64,000 nucleotides of DNA, from assembly GCA_905221605.1 (NCBI GenBank), contig CAJNDS010000291.1, positions 636,060-700,059 of the forward strand, read 5' to 3'. Every line of letters starts with the position of its first letter. Positions within the stretch are counted from its first letter, which is position 1. The notes beneath the pieces were generated by a model. That model was given only the letters and a program-made list of their open reading frames with translations, was not told where the DNA came from and searched no databases. The position numbers were made by a program, and so were the translations under genes. This DNA comes from Symbiodinium natans (lineage: Eukaryota > Sar > Dinophyceae > Suessiales > Symbiodiniaceae). This document shows, in pieces, positions 1-11,400 of the stretch.

Positions 1-70
1 AGTGGCCATGTAGCTGCTGCAGCCTGGAGCGAAAGGCGGCTCGACGCCAACCAGCCCATAGTTCGTCACC

Positions 71-306
71 TCAGGGTGCAGGCTCTACATCGTCGAGACT
101 TCTGGCCGCTAAACCATCAGGTTCGGTGCCTGGATCAAAAGCCAGCTCCTTCCTATCCGCCCAAACTTTCACACCTGTCGTGTGACCACCCCCTGCCCTG
201 AAGTCCTCTCAAAGGAGTACCCTCGCACATCCTCGCACGCACCCTCCCCCCCCGGCAGGGCGCGCGCGCGCCCACACACACACAAGCACACACACACACA
301 CACACA

Positions 307-341
<35 letters not shown>

Positions 342-1225
342 ACCCACCCACCCACCCACCCACCCACCCACCCACGCACCCACCCACCCACCCACCCACC
401 CACCCACCCACGCACGCACGCACGCACGCACGCACGCACTCTCGCACACAGTATTCTGCTTCTGAATCTTGACTGTACTGGGCTGGGTGAATGTCATCCG
501 CTGCAGAACGAAACAATGCCGCGAAAATGCAGCACTGGCATGAAATGGTGGGTCCTTCCACAGGGAAGTTTTTCCTTCTTCTTCTCGAAAAGAATGCGCG
601 AAATCGGCACGTCAGCATTCTTCTATTTGCCCCATGTGTAGCGTTGCAGTCACACTTGTTGCGACAAGTGTTGCAGAAACATCGTGGCAACCAAAGGTGT
701 CGCAAGAGAAGGTCGTCGAACGCATCATGCAACACTTACCATTCAAGTCTTGGACAAAAAAGGTGCAGTTCATCAGCTGCATGGTCTCGTCCTGGTATAA
801 CGAACCTTGAGAAACTGAACTAACCTACCGAATGTTGGCCGTGGAGAGGGGTAGGCGCGAACCAGGAGCACGTAGCTTTTGTTGTGAGATGAACCTGTTC
901 CAGTCTGCAAAAGAGATGCTCGACACATGGCGTTTCCATGCCCATGGGCCCATTGCTTGAGTGGTTTTCATGAAACATACTCCTGTTGAGTTGGATTCAC
1001 TTGTGTCTTTTCACTGAAACCTACCAGACAACGCGATCGGTGTGAAAGATTCAGAGTATCCAAAGTCGTTGCGGTATGATACGTCTCCTGAGCGGGATGC
1101 CAGCAGGCCTTGCAATTGATGCGCTCGAGCACTGCCTGAAAACCTGTTTTGTGAAACGGTAAGATGGCCCCAAGTTGAAGTTGGTGCGCAGTCCAGTCTG
1201 CTGCAGGTACGTGCAGATGATGAGC
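71..1225 (-). CDS. Unknown multi-exon gene, 3' part (4 exons, ends in stop)
   Basis: I do not recognise the family. Four exons read on the minus strand: 1144-1225 (27 codons, contains [20 protein letters not shown], acceptor TCCAG, GT donor), 840-904 (21 codons, contains [19 protein letters not shown] donor), 740-791 (17 codons, [17 protein letters not shown], donor GTAAGT) and 71-174 (contains [18 protein letters not shown], then a stop at 71-73). Phases match exactly for 840/791 (phase 0) and for 740/174 (G plus GT gives glycine), which is the main evidence. The last intron (175-739) carries the CA/CCCA microsatellite. The intron between 840 and 791 would be only 48 bases. Exon 1144-1225 ends in phase 0 while 904 begins in phase 1, so another exon is probably missing. 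The 5' end probably lies beyond the minisatellite at 1.3-2.7 kb. Confidence 0.55.
263..448. repeat. (CA)n-(CCCA)n-(GCAC)n compound microsatellite
   Basis: Dinucleotide CA passes into CCCA tetranucleotides and then GCAC/ACGC units. It lies in the last intron of the gene at 71-1225. The long frames over it (Gly/Val/Trp- or Thr/His-only) are repeat artefacts. Confidence 0.95.
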
Positions 1226-1312
1226 CTGGACAACCTCCGTTTGTCTTGAGTGGGCCACTGCCCCTGCACCGCCTGCACCCAACAAGGAAAGAATGTACCC
1301 TACAAAAGAGGT

Positions 1313-2492
1313 GTGCACACACACACACACAAACACACAAGCGCGCGTACACACGTACACACACACACACATCCGCGCGCGCGCGCGCGCACGCACTCGC
1401 ACGCACAAGCACACGCACAAGCACACGCACAAGCGCACGCACAAGCACGCGCACAAGCGCACGCACAAGCACACGCACTAGCACATGCACAAGCACGCGC
1501 ACAAGCACGCGCACAAGCACGCGCACAGGCACACGCACACGCACGAGCACAAGCACGCGCACAAGCACACGCACAAGCACGCGCACAAGCACGCGCACAA
1601 GCACGCGAACAAGCACGTGCACAAGCACACGCACAAGCGCACGCACCACAAGCACACGCACAAGCACTCGCGAAAGCACACGCACAAGCACACGCACAAG
1701 CACACGCACAAGCACACGCACAAGCATACGCACAAGAACACGCACAAGCACACGCACAAGCACACGCACAAGCCCGCACACAAGCACGCGCACAAGCACA
1801 CGCACAAGCACACGCACACGCGCACACACACACACACACAAGCACAATCCAAGCACAAGCACACGCACAAGCACATGCACTAGCACACGCGCAGCACACG
1901 CACAAGCACGCACGCACACGCGCAGCGCACAACACAGCACGCACACACACGCGCACAAGCACGCGCACAAGCACGCGCACACAGGCGCACAAGCACACGC
2001 ACAAGCAGCGCATAGCACACGCACAAGCACACGCACAAGCACACGCACAAGCACCTACAATCCCGCCAAGAACAACGCACTAGCACACTCCCACCCAAGC
2101 ACGCGCACAAGCACACGCACAAGCACGCGCACAAGCACGCGCACAAGCGCACGCGCAAGCACACGCACAAGCGCACGCACAAGCACACGCATAAGCACTC
2201 GCGAAAGCACACGCGCAAGCACACGCACAAGCACACGAACAAGCACACACACAAGCACACGCACAAGCACACGCACTAGCACACGCACAAGCACACGCAC
2301 AAGCACGCACACAAGCACGCGCACAAGCGCACGCACAAGCACACGCACAAGCGAACGCACCACAAGCACACGCGCACACGCACAAGCACACGCACAAGCA
2401 TACGCACAAGAACACGCACAAGCACACGCACAAGCACACGCACAAGCCCGCACACAAGCACGCGCACAAGCACACGCACAAGCACACGCACA

Positions 2493-2534
<42 letters not shown>

Positions 2535-2730
2535 AGCACACGCACAGGCACAAGCACACGCACAAGCACACGCACTAGCACACGCACAAGCACACGCACA
2601 AGCACACGCACAAGCACACGCACAAGCACACGCACAAGCACACGCACAAGCACACGCACAAGCACACGCACAAGCACACGCACAAGCACACGCACAAGCA
2701 CACGCACAAGCACACGCACAAGCACAAGAA
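1313..2730. repeat. 12-bp GCACACGCACAA minisatellite with higher-order duplication
   Basis: About 1.4 kb of variants of the 12-mer GCACACGCACAA, nearly perfect from 2545 to 2725 and more diverged before. A block of about 115 bases at about 1726-1843 (CATACGCACAAGAACACGCA and onward) recurs almost unchanged at about 2399-2515. All six frames stay open, giving spurious ORFs of up to 495 codons made of TSTR, AHAQ or VLVR units. Confidence 0.93.
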
Positions 2731-2900
2731 TGAACAGCAACACCACAGAACATTGTGCAATGTTTCAGTGCAGCATTGATCTGATGTGCATTTGTAGCGT
2801 CATGCAGGCATGCAAAGCACTGCCACAGAGTGGAGAACAGGGTTTGCCGAGCTCAAAAAGCATACCAATATAACAGCATATCAACCTTTCCCATCTGCAA

Positions 2901-3000
2901 NNNNNNNNNNNNNNNNNNNNNNNNNNNNNNNNNNNNNNNNNNNNNNNNNNNNNNNNNNNNNNNNNNNNNNNNNNNNNNNNNNNNNNNNNNNNNNNNNNNN

Positions 3001-3052
<52 letters not shown>
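2901..3052. other. Assembly gap (100 N) followed by a 52-base poly-G run
   Basis: Exactly 100 N, the usual placeholder for a gap of unknown size, is followed directly by 52 consecutive G. The G run may be a real homopolymer that broke the assembly, or a sequencing artefact of no-signal bases called as G. Order and distance across this point should not be trusted. Confidence 0.9.
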
Positions 3053-3429
3053 CGACTTGTGTGCGCGCACACATGCGTAAGCGCCACGTGTGCCCACTCA
3101 AGCTCTGTGAGCGATAAAACATGTGTCCTTCACGGTGCCCTCGCCCTGGCATGTCAGCCTAAGCAGACCGGGAAAGTCACACTCTCAACCTTTACATTTG
3201 CAGGCGTGGGGAACTAGGGCTTCGGGTTGAAGTTCAGGGCTTTCGGTCAGGGAGTTGGGACGCGCCAAACTTTTTGAAAAACTCTGCGTCCAACCTTACA
3301 TTGACGATTCCCTGCAGCCGCCAACATATCTAAAAGGCTGAGCGCGAATCACCTCGTGATCACCTGCTCTCCATGCCAAAAGCATCTTTGCTGAGTGTAC
3401 TCCAGCGCTCTCAGGGTATAGCTGGGAGG

Positions 3430-3521
3430 GAGGGGGAAGTGGGGGGCAAGGTGGGGGGGAAGGTGGGGGGGAAGGTGGGGGGGAAGGTGGGGGGGAAGGT
3501 GGGGGGGAAGGTGGGGGGGAA
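3430..3521. repeat. G-rich 12-bp minisatellite (GGTGGGGGGGAA)n
   Basis: Seven or so tandem copies of GGTGGGGGGGAA on the plus strand. Runs of seven G at regular spacing are favourable for G-quadruplex formation. The minus-strand PPPSPPP frame over it is a repeat artefact. Confidence 0.9.
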
Positions 3522-5723
3522 CACAATGCGTCACAATGCGTCCATCTCATGACTCTCCAGGGATCCCATGTGGCACAAGCCCGCTGCCGACACATGAACG
3601 GGACAGCTGCACCTGGCAGTTCAGCAAAGCTTGCACCCATCCTCCATGAACTAAAAAACACCCCCCAAAAAACAAGTCCTCTCATAAGGATGCTTCAATG
3701 TCCCTGAAGACATCCCTGCAAATTATGCAAGCATGCCCAAGCTCTGCTGTCGTGCTGTCCCCACCTGCATCCCGCCGCGCTCCCGGAGTATCCACGAGGT
3801 CCACGATGTGGGCAATGGCTGCCAGAATCTGAGATCACAGGCTGCTTCAATTGCCACAGGTTGAGCTGCTCTCGCTAGAGACCCTCTGGGAGCCTACAGC
3901 CCCACCACCAAACACATCCTGGACTGCAGCCAAGCCACCCAAACAGGGGCATCGTTTTCAGCCGAGCCCAGGACCTGCCCATTGCAAGGCACGACATGAA
4001 GGCCACCCAACGTCAAGGTGTGTGAGCAGCAGCCAACTTTTGATGCGGGAAGTCCCAGTCTGAACTTTGCTCGCCTCGAAGGTGGCGTCCTCGCCCCTTG
4101 ATTCACATGCCTGTGAGGCGATGTCTGGTAAACATGTGCTTCTTCCTTTTGCCTTCCCATGTCTTCCCGCTGGCAACACTTCCACCGCACACGCACCTCT
4201 TTCAGCTGCGATGCGAGCAGGCCTTAGTTTCGCATGGTTGCCGTTCTCTAGCCTTGCATGCAGCATGTTGCAGAAGGCCCCTAAACTGCGAATCTTGCAA
4301 GAAGTGCAGGTCAGGACTTGCACTTACACGGTCCTAGAATCCAAGCCTCATGGATGGTTGGACTCCGACACGCGCATCTGCTTCCGAGCTGCTCAGCGCA
4401 CCGAGCCGCGCAGCCTCCACTGCTGCAGCTTTGGAGCCGGCAGTGAGATTCCTTGAAAAGTCGCCCCAATCACTGCTGAGCATGCTGACGTCGATGAGCT
4501 TTTTTTAATATGTTGAAATTCTTGCCAACCTTTTGTGGGCCAGCTGCATGTCCTTCTTCTGCTGGCTCGTCCGTGCCGCGACCACTACTGCGACCACTAC
4601 TGCGACCACTACTGCTTCTCCTGCTCCTACTGCTACTACTGCTGCTGCTGCTTGTGGCCGCAGCAACGGACTTCATTTACGCTTGCGACAGTCGGGCGAT
4701 TTCTCGGCTGCACACCCTGGCAGGTCTAGAACATGTCATCCATGCAAATTCAACACCTTTTGAGACTTGCAGAGCTCGAGTTTCTTCCCCCATTAATCTA
4801 GATTTCGCGATCCTGGACCTCGAAGAAACGGAAAACAAATAACCAACTAGATGCAGCTGGCAACAGAACGATCTGTGTGAGTTGAGCGGCTTGTCAAGTT
4901 TTAACAGTTGACATATAAGGCCGCACACAAGGGAACATTTGTACGTCGCTTGAACATCACTATGCTGCACTGACCGGTGAGCGCCAGTTACTCTAGTTTG
5001 GTCTATTTTCCATGATGGTCGAACACCCCCAATCTTCGGTGCATGCTTTGCATGGGTAGCAAAATAAATAACAGTGCTCGCCAGGGACTGGCATCGGCGA
5101 GCGTTGCCTAACAACTCATCGCAGCCAAAGGCTCTTGCCAGGAAAATTGTGGGTAGCGCCAACACTTAAAGAACAACGGTCACATTTACTGTCTCCTAAG
5201 CAATACTCGGAACGGTGCAGGGAGAATGCAGCAACGGGAAAGGCGCACGTCTTCTTGGGGGGTTTAGCATCTGGACTGCACGAGCCTACTTGACAGAGAG
5301 AGCAAGAGAGACAGAAGCAACAAGGCAAAAGGTTAGGGAAACGGCCTTTCTCTGCATTGCAGTGACAGTCTGCTGCACACGTTGTCACGGATGTATTCCC
5401 ACCGCCTTTATCGACACTTATACTAGGGACGCGCAGTTTCTTTGCTCCACTTGTTGTTTCGGTACCTTGACTTTTCAACTCTCAGCTCACCAGCCACTCA
5501 ATGCCTCTCGCCTGACCCCCATCAGTCCTAGCATTCAGAATGGTTCTTGCAATGCACAACATTGCGGGCCAGTCCTTCACGAGCAATTGTGCAACTGAGG
5601 CCCCTGGCGCCAGGGCACCTGCGGCTACATCCCGGGCCTCCGCGGAGCGGAGCAGGGTGACCTTACAAAGCCGAAGCAATTGAGAGCACGAGAGCGCAGC
5701 AAACGAAAGGCTTTGGGAGTGTG

Positions 5724-5786
5724 GTGCTGTCTGTGCTGTCTGTGCTGTCTGTGCTGTCTGTGCTGTCTGTGCTGTCTGTGCTGTCT
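5724..5786. repeat. 9-bp minisatellite (TGCTGTCTG)n
   Basis: About seven perfect tandem copies of the nonamer TGCTGTCTG. Confidence 0.92.
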
Positions 5787-7315
5787 TCGCTAGTCACCTA
5801 GCAGCGTTCTCTGGCACTCGCAGCATAGGTTTGGAAAGTATCTTCCACAGGCGAGTGCGATAGACCATCATTTTCATCGGTCATACTCCAACCCTACATG
5901 CACATCATCCAAGCAACTGAAACAGTCAAGCTGCAAACGAAGGTGTCTTTTCTCAAAAAACAAAGCAAGGCATCCCGATCCCACAAGCGTGGGCCCAACC
6001 CTGGAGCAAGTTTTGAGTCCCACAAGCCTCCCAGCCGTGAACTTGGACCCTTGTCATGATGTCAGCCATTCTTCGAGGATCCTTCCGAAAAGCAAGAACT
6101 CAACTGAAGCACCTCAACTGAAACTCAACTGAATGATCCTCAGTATGTCGGGAAAGCCTCTGGGCCCTCTTGGGACATCTCGGGACCCCGACCAGTTTTG
6201 GCAGGATGCCCTTCTTGAGCAGCTTGTCACCTCAAGGCAGACAGGGAGAGGAGGTTGCCAAATACCCCCCCCCTAACAATGGTGAGTCATCCTGCTTAAA
6301 CAAAATCTGCCACGGGCCAAGCTGCGGTCTTTTGCCACGGGTGCGAGGTTCAGAAGGCCTCGAGAAGCCTCTTTGGCCTCAGCTCTTGTTTCCCCATTCC
6401 CCAAGATTGGCCATGCATATACAGACAGCAAACACGTCTGTTTTTGAGACATCACGTCAACCTAAAAGACATGCCAAACCTTCATGAATGCTCACATGTA
6501 TGAAGAAAGGTGTAGGTAGGTCTAGGATTTAGGGTCGTAGTGGGTTGGGCCCCTTTCTGCCTCATGTACACTTTTGGGTTTAGGGCTGAAAGCGTTGGCT
6601 TGAGGATTTCGGGCTTGAAGTAGCAGCTGACAGCTGAGGAATTCATGTGACAGGCAGCCTCTTTAAGGGGCTTGCTTTGAGGTGCTGGGTTTAGACGAAG
6701 TTTGGGTTCACCTAGGAGCCTGGAGCGTTAGAGAAGCTTACGCCTGGAGACCACAGTCTGGGCTCGCAACGAGGCTGCCCTGGTCCTGGGTAGGGGATGC
6801 AATACTTCGGGTGACGGGTAATCTCAGTGAAGCTGTGCTGCGCTGTGCTGGGACCGGGACTGTCAATGCCAGAAGTGCCTGCCATGTCCGACAGCAACGT
6901 TCCCGCGCGTGGTACGGAAGGCATGTACACAAGTCAGGACATGCAGAAAACATCGGCAGGGGTGGGTGTTAAGCACTTTGGGAAAACTATGTCTATTTTG
7001 GGGGGCCAGGCTTTCAGACTACATAGTAGGTTTGAAATGACTGTCATCGTAGTTTGGGGGGATATATGTGGGATTTGAAGCCCGGGTCATGGGTGTTATG
7101 TTAAGGGTCTAGCTTACAGGGTAACGCTGCAAAATGCCAGCGTTTGGGGATAAAACGCTGTAAATAGCAGTCTGTTGGGCATGGTCGCGAAGGCATGGAC
7201 GCTTGTGACAGATTTTCTTGTTCCACATCCTTGTGCATTATGTTGTACAAAGAAGCGAAAGCACTGTAAAGACCGGCGTTTTGGGCATGGACGCGGTATG
7301 AATGACGTTCTTATC

Positions 7316-7388
7316 CCCCCCACCCCCCACCCCCCCCCCCCTTCCCCGCCCCCACCCCCAACCCCCCCAGCCCCCACCCCCCCCCCGA
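7316..7388. repeat. C-rich tract (G-rich on minus strand)
   Basis: About 70 bases of almost only C with scattered A/T, including runs of ten C. The minus strand is a strong G-quadruplex candidate. Confidence 0.85.
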
Positions 7389-8371
7389 ATGTGCTCGAAA
7401 GCACGCGCGCGGGAACGCACCCCAGTACTACTTAGAGACCAAGCCTCGCTTGTTCCTCCCTTCGGCTTGGATATGGCTAGCCATGTTCCAGAACATAGCT
7501 CGGAAATGCTTGGAAGTGCTTTTTCCTGACAACGTAACCCCGACCGTTGGCTAACGCCAAGACCGCCAGCTGGGTAGTATGAACCAGATATTGAACCAGA
7601 TCGCAAAAGGTCAGATCGCAGGTGGCGCGAACCGGCATCTCCCGTTGGCCTCTGGGGCCCCAGATGCTGCCACCGAGACGCGCGAAGCCTGTCCGGTGAC
7701 GCAAAGGATCCCCCCCCCCTCCCTCAAGACCACGAAATCCAAAAATGCGTAAAGCCATGCTGCACTGCCTCTCGCGAAGCGAGTAGCGCAATCGCCCGAG
7801 CCAGGTGCCGTCCTCGAGTGTCGAGCGCAGAGCGCAGAGGGGAGCAGCTGAGGTGCCGAGCTAAGGATGCTCAGGACGAGCATCAGATTATCAAGATCCA
7901 GGCCTGCTTGAACATTCGCAGCCTTATTCCCCGGCGTCAAACACCCTCGATGCTGAACTTGGTGCGTGGCGCGTGTTTGTCTCGAGTGGCTGCTTCTTGT
8001 TCGTGAGTAGAAAGGCAAGCCTGTGCGAAGCCACGAGATGCCACCAAGAGATCATGCCTGTGCCACTTTGACGACAACTTTGAGCCAGGGCAGAGCAATC
8101 CAAAAGCCCTTCAAGCAATGTCTCTGTGACGGAGTGGAGTCAGGCCCATGGGCTTAAGACCCATCCTTCTTGGCAAGTCCGGGATCTCGAGGAAAACCTG
8201 CCAAGGCGGACAGAGAAACCAGATCACTGCTCCTTCCTCAACGAAATGAGCACGTTTTGCACCACGAGGTCATGGGGACGTGAAAGAATCTTGAAGTGAA
8301 TATGCCGAAAGACTGCAAACAGGCTGGAAACTCGTGCGCCAAACCGATGCCCCTTGCAACCCGTGTCGTGC

Positions 8372-8440
8372 CTTTGCTACACTCTCCGGGCTATCTTCCA
8401 GGAGGTTGGCCAGGCCGACAGCGGCCTGTTCCTTGAGGGC
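8372..8440 (-). CDS. ARM-repeat exon with exact borders
   Basis: 69 bases, 23 codons, phase 0 at both ends, acceptor GACTGAG and GC donor after GTAGCAAAG. It encodes one ARM unit core with the A-ALANLL-like signature (EQAAVGLANLLEDSPE). Confidence 0.65.
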
Positions 8441-11400
8441 CTCAGTCGCAAAGTGGGCCACAACCCTTGTCCGACAGAGTGGTACGCATGACAACCCAGG
8501 ACATGCGAGAGCCGCGTCCCTCGCCGTTCCGTGGGGGGGGAGTGGGGGGAGATGTACCAATCAGGGTTTATCCAGCAACCTGGCTTCTAATCCGAAAGTG
8601 CACTGCCCTCAGGGTCTAAGCCGGATCTGTAGAACTCTCGATGGCTGTGACCATGGGCTTCAGCAGACCGGCCCGCAGCAACCTCTGCCATGTAGGGGGA
8701 CACACACACACACGTCCTTTAACAGTTCATACAAGCACCGCATGCAAGCGTAGGAACAGCGCTACACACGGCGTAAGCATTCAGGATCAGGAAAGCTTTT
8801 GGGGGGGGGACTGACAAGCTGGCAGCTTGCCACATGTTAATCTGTCGCACCCTGGGCGTTACGACGTTTGAGCCCTGGAGTGCCATGGAGTGCCATGGGA
8901 GCGCCTGGCTTTCGCGGAGCTCTGGGCTGCAAGGTTGGCTGCCAAGGCCAGTGCAGCCATGCGGCCCCTGACACATCGGGGCTGAAACCCCCCATATATA
9001 CATATACATATATATATATATATACATATACAGATATGTATATATATACATATATATATATACATATACATATATACATGTTAGTATCAGAAATACATAC
9101 ATATATAGATGTTAGCATCAGAAAGCGACTTTGACAAAAACAACAAGCTGAGGAGCCCCCCCTTCTTGGAGCCTTGGAGGTTGGTCTTCGTGCGGCTTCA
9201 GCACGTCCACCACTCTCTGGATCGGGGTCCTCTGACATGAAAGGTCTGCCAGGAAGAAACAGCTTTTTCTCGCTCCGTTCCTTTTCTTTCTCAGGGGAGG
9301 AGGGCTCACAAAGGGTTCAGGAAAGGGGGGGGGGTTGAGGGATCTCTAGGGTAGTGAGAGGAAGATGCCCTCCACTGCCAGAAGAAGTTCGAGCCGAAGC
9401 TTGGGGGGGGGGGGGAGTGTTAAAACTGTTACAGCAAACCCCAAAAAAAGTTGGAACATTCTTTTCCCCATACCACGATCGGTATACGAAAGGGAATCCC
9501 AGCTTTAATCATCCTGAAACCATGTTCCAACTTTCTGGAGCTTACTGTAGATTTTGACACAGGTAGACATGAGCTTGGTCTTTCTCAGCACAACTCCACA
9601 GCCAAGAAGCATGTGGTAGATTTCCACTGCCAACTCCGGCATCTGCCAGCACAAGTTGGCCAACAGGCCGAAAACCTCGGTGTATTCGTGCCCTTTATAT
9701 CTTTACATCATACCAGAGCCATATTAGAGCCAGCCCACGCATCACAGAAGAACACGCACTCGCCCAGTCGAATGCAAAGACAGAACCATACAGAACTACC
9801 TCTCGTTGAGACCCTGCCTGTGCCGGTCGTACCTTAGAAGCATGCAAGGGTAAGGATCGGCTGTGGATATGGCTCAACCTCCTACCATCAGAGAATGCCG
9901 CTTGCCGAACCTTAGGCCGATCTGGGAGGCGAGCAGATGACTGGAGCAACTTGGAAAGCACCTGGCTTCTGATTGAAGACTGGTGAAGCCAGCAGAAGAA
10001 AAGGAGCGCCATGGGAGGACCACTTTGAAGGCACTCCATCAAGCTCGGTTCGCTGCGAGATCACTACTGCTTGATGCTGTCTTTGGTTCCAGATTCGGTA
10101 GGGGCAGGCACCTGGAGAATCCCGGCGTCCACAGCAGTCTGGGCAGCCTCGGCGAGCGAAGTCACTCTGGGTAAATACCCCCACTCAACAACCCCACCAG
10201 TTGGGGGGACATGCTTTCCATTTTGGGATGGGTATTCTAAGCTTTTTGGTTGGGCATCTTTATTACTACGTTCCAGGATGCTGCTCCAATTCCTACTATC
10301 ATACCCGCGTGCACCCTCCCGAAGCCCTGAAGCAGGAAGCTTCAAACAGCTTGGCATGGGGGACCACCTGAAGTTTGCGAAACCCTCAACCCGAAACCCT
10401 AACCCCTAAACCCTAAACCCTAAACCCTAACCCCTCAACCCTTAACCCTTAAACCCTAAACCCTAAACCCTAAACCCTGGGCCTCCCGGCCATGGGCCCT
10501 GAGGTGGCAATGATGTTCGCCAGGGCGGCTGCGGCGTTTTCGGCCCCAAGGAGGCTGGGCGGCTCGCCTCGAAGACTCGAAGCAGAGTTTAGGGTTTAGG
10601 GTTTAGGGTTTCGGGTTTGCTGTGATAGGGCGTAGAGGCTGTGAAGGTTAGGCTTTGGAACAAGCTCGAAAGCTTCGTGAGGCGCGAAAAGCAGCTTTGG
10701 CCCGATTGTGGAAGGCCACCTAACACTTTTCTCCCACCCCGCGCCGTCCGAGGCGGCAAAGCCACCCAAACCTATTCCTTTTGGCCTAAACTCAAGCCAA
10801 CTGCTTACTTTCCATAAAACTTCTTCATTCCGTCACGGTGGTCGCAAAGGCAACCTCCACAGGCAGGAGTGCAGAGAGGCCCAGGTGGAGAAGGCCCACA
10901 AGGTCCAGACCCAAAGAGGCGGAAGGTGAGGGCAAAGTGGGGCCCTGGGGTTAGGTATAGCAAAACGGCTGGGGGCCCCTGCTCCCAACCATGGGATGGC
11001 AGCAAAGGGCTCGGGCCTGCTCACCAGATTTTCAGGACTTTGCGGGAAGACATCAATGGTGCGGGGTTTGGGGTCCTCATTAACTTACGCCCTTGGTCTA
11101 AGCGTAGCCAGGCACTCCCGTCTACCGGGAGGCTTTGCCCTGCCTCACCGTTCTGTGAAGATGCTCGGTCGGGGACCTCAGTCGAAGCCTCGAGCGCCCA
11201 TGCAAATTTAGGGTTTAGGGTTTAGGGTTTAGGGTTTAGGGTTTAGGGTTTAGGGTTTAGGGTTTAGGGTTTAGGGTTTAGGGTTTAGGGTTTAGGGTTT
11301 AGGGTTTAGGGTTTAGGCTTCAGGGTTCAGGGTTCAGGGTTTAGGCTTCAGGGTTCAGGGTTCAGGGTTTAGGGTTTAGGGTTTTAGGTTTTTGGTGTTT

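Larger units (their letters stand above)
3053..8371. other. Region without a confident gene; minisatellites
   Basis: No exon here combines splice sites, phase and a known family. Minus-strand frames around 4000-4300, 4980-5165 and 7480-7830 have protein-like composition. The one at about 7730-7830 reads HLARAIALLASREAVQHGF and could be a further Armadillo exon of the next gene, but its borders are unclear. The rest is low-complexity or unassigned. Confidence 0.4.

Noticed and set aside
1246-2733. 495-codon plus-strand ORF of TSTR/AHAQ units and its minus-strand partners
   Set aside because: It is the 12-bp minisatellite read in frame; all six frames are open and composition is fixed by the repeat.
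8990-9075. TATATA tract as a promoter
   Set aside because: Dinoflagellates largely lack TATA promoters, and the tract lies between ARM exons.
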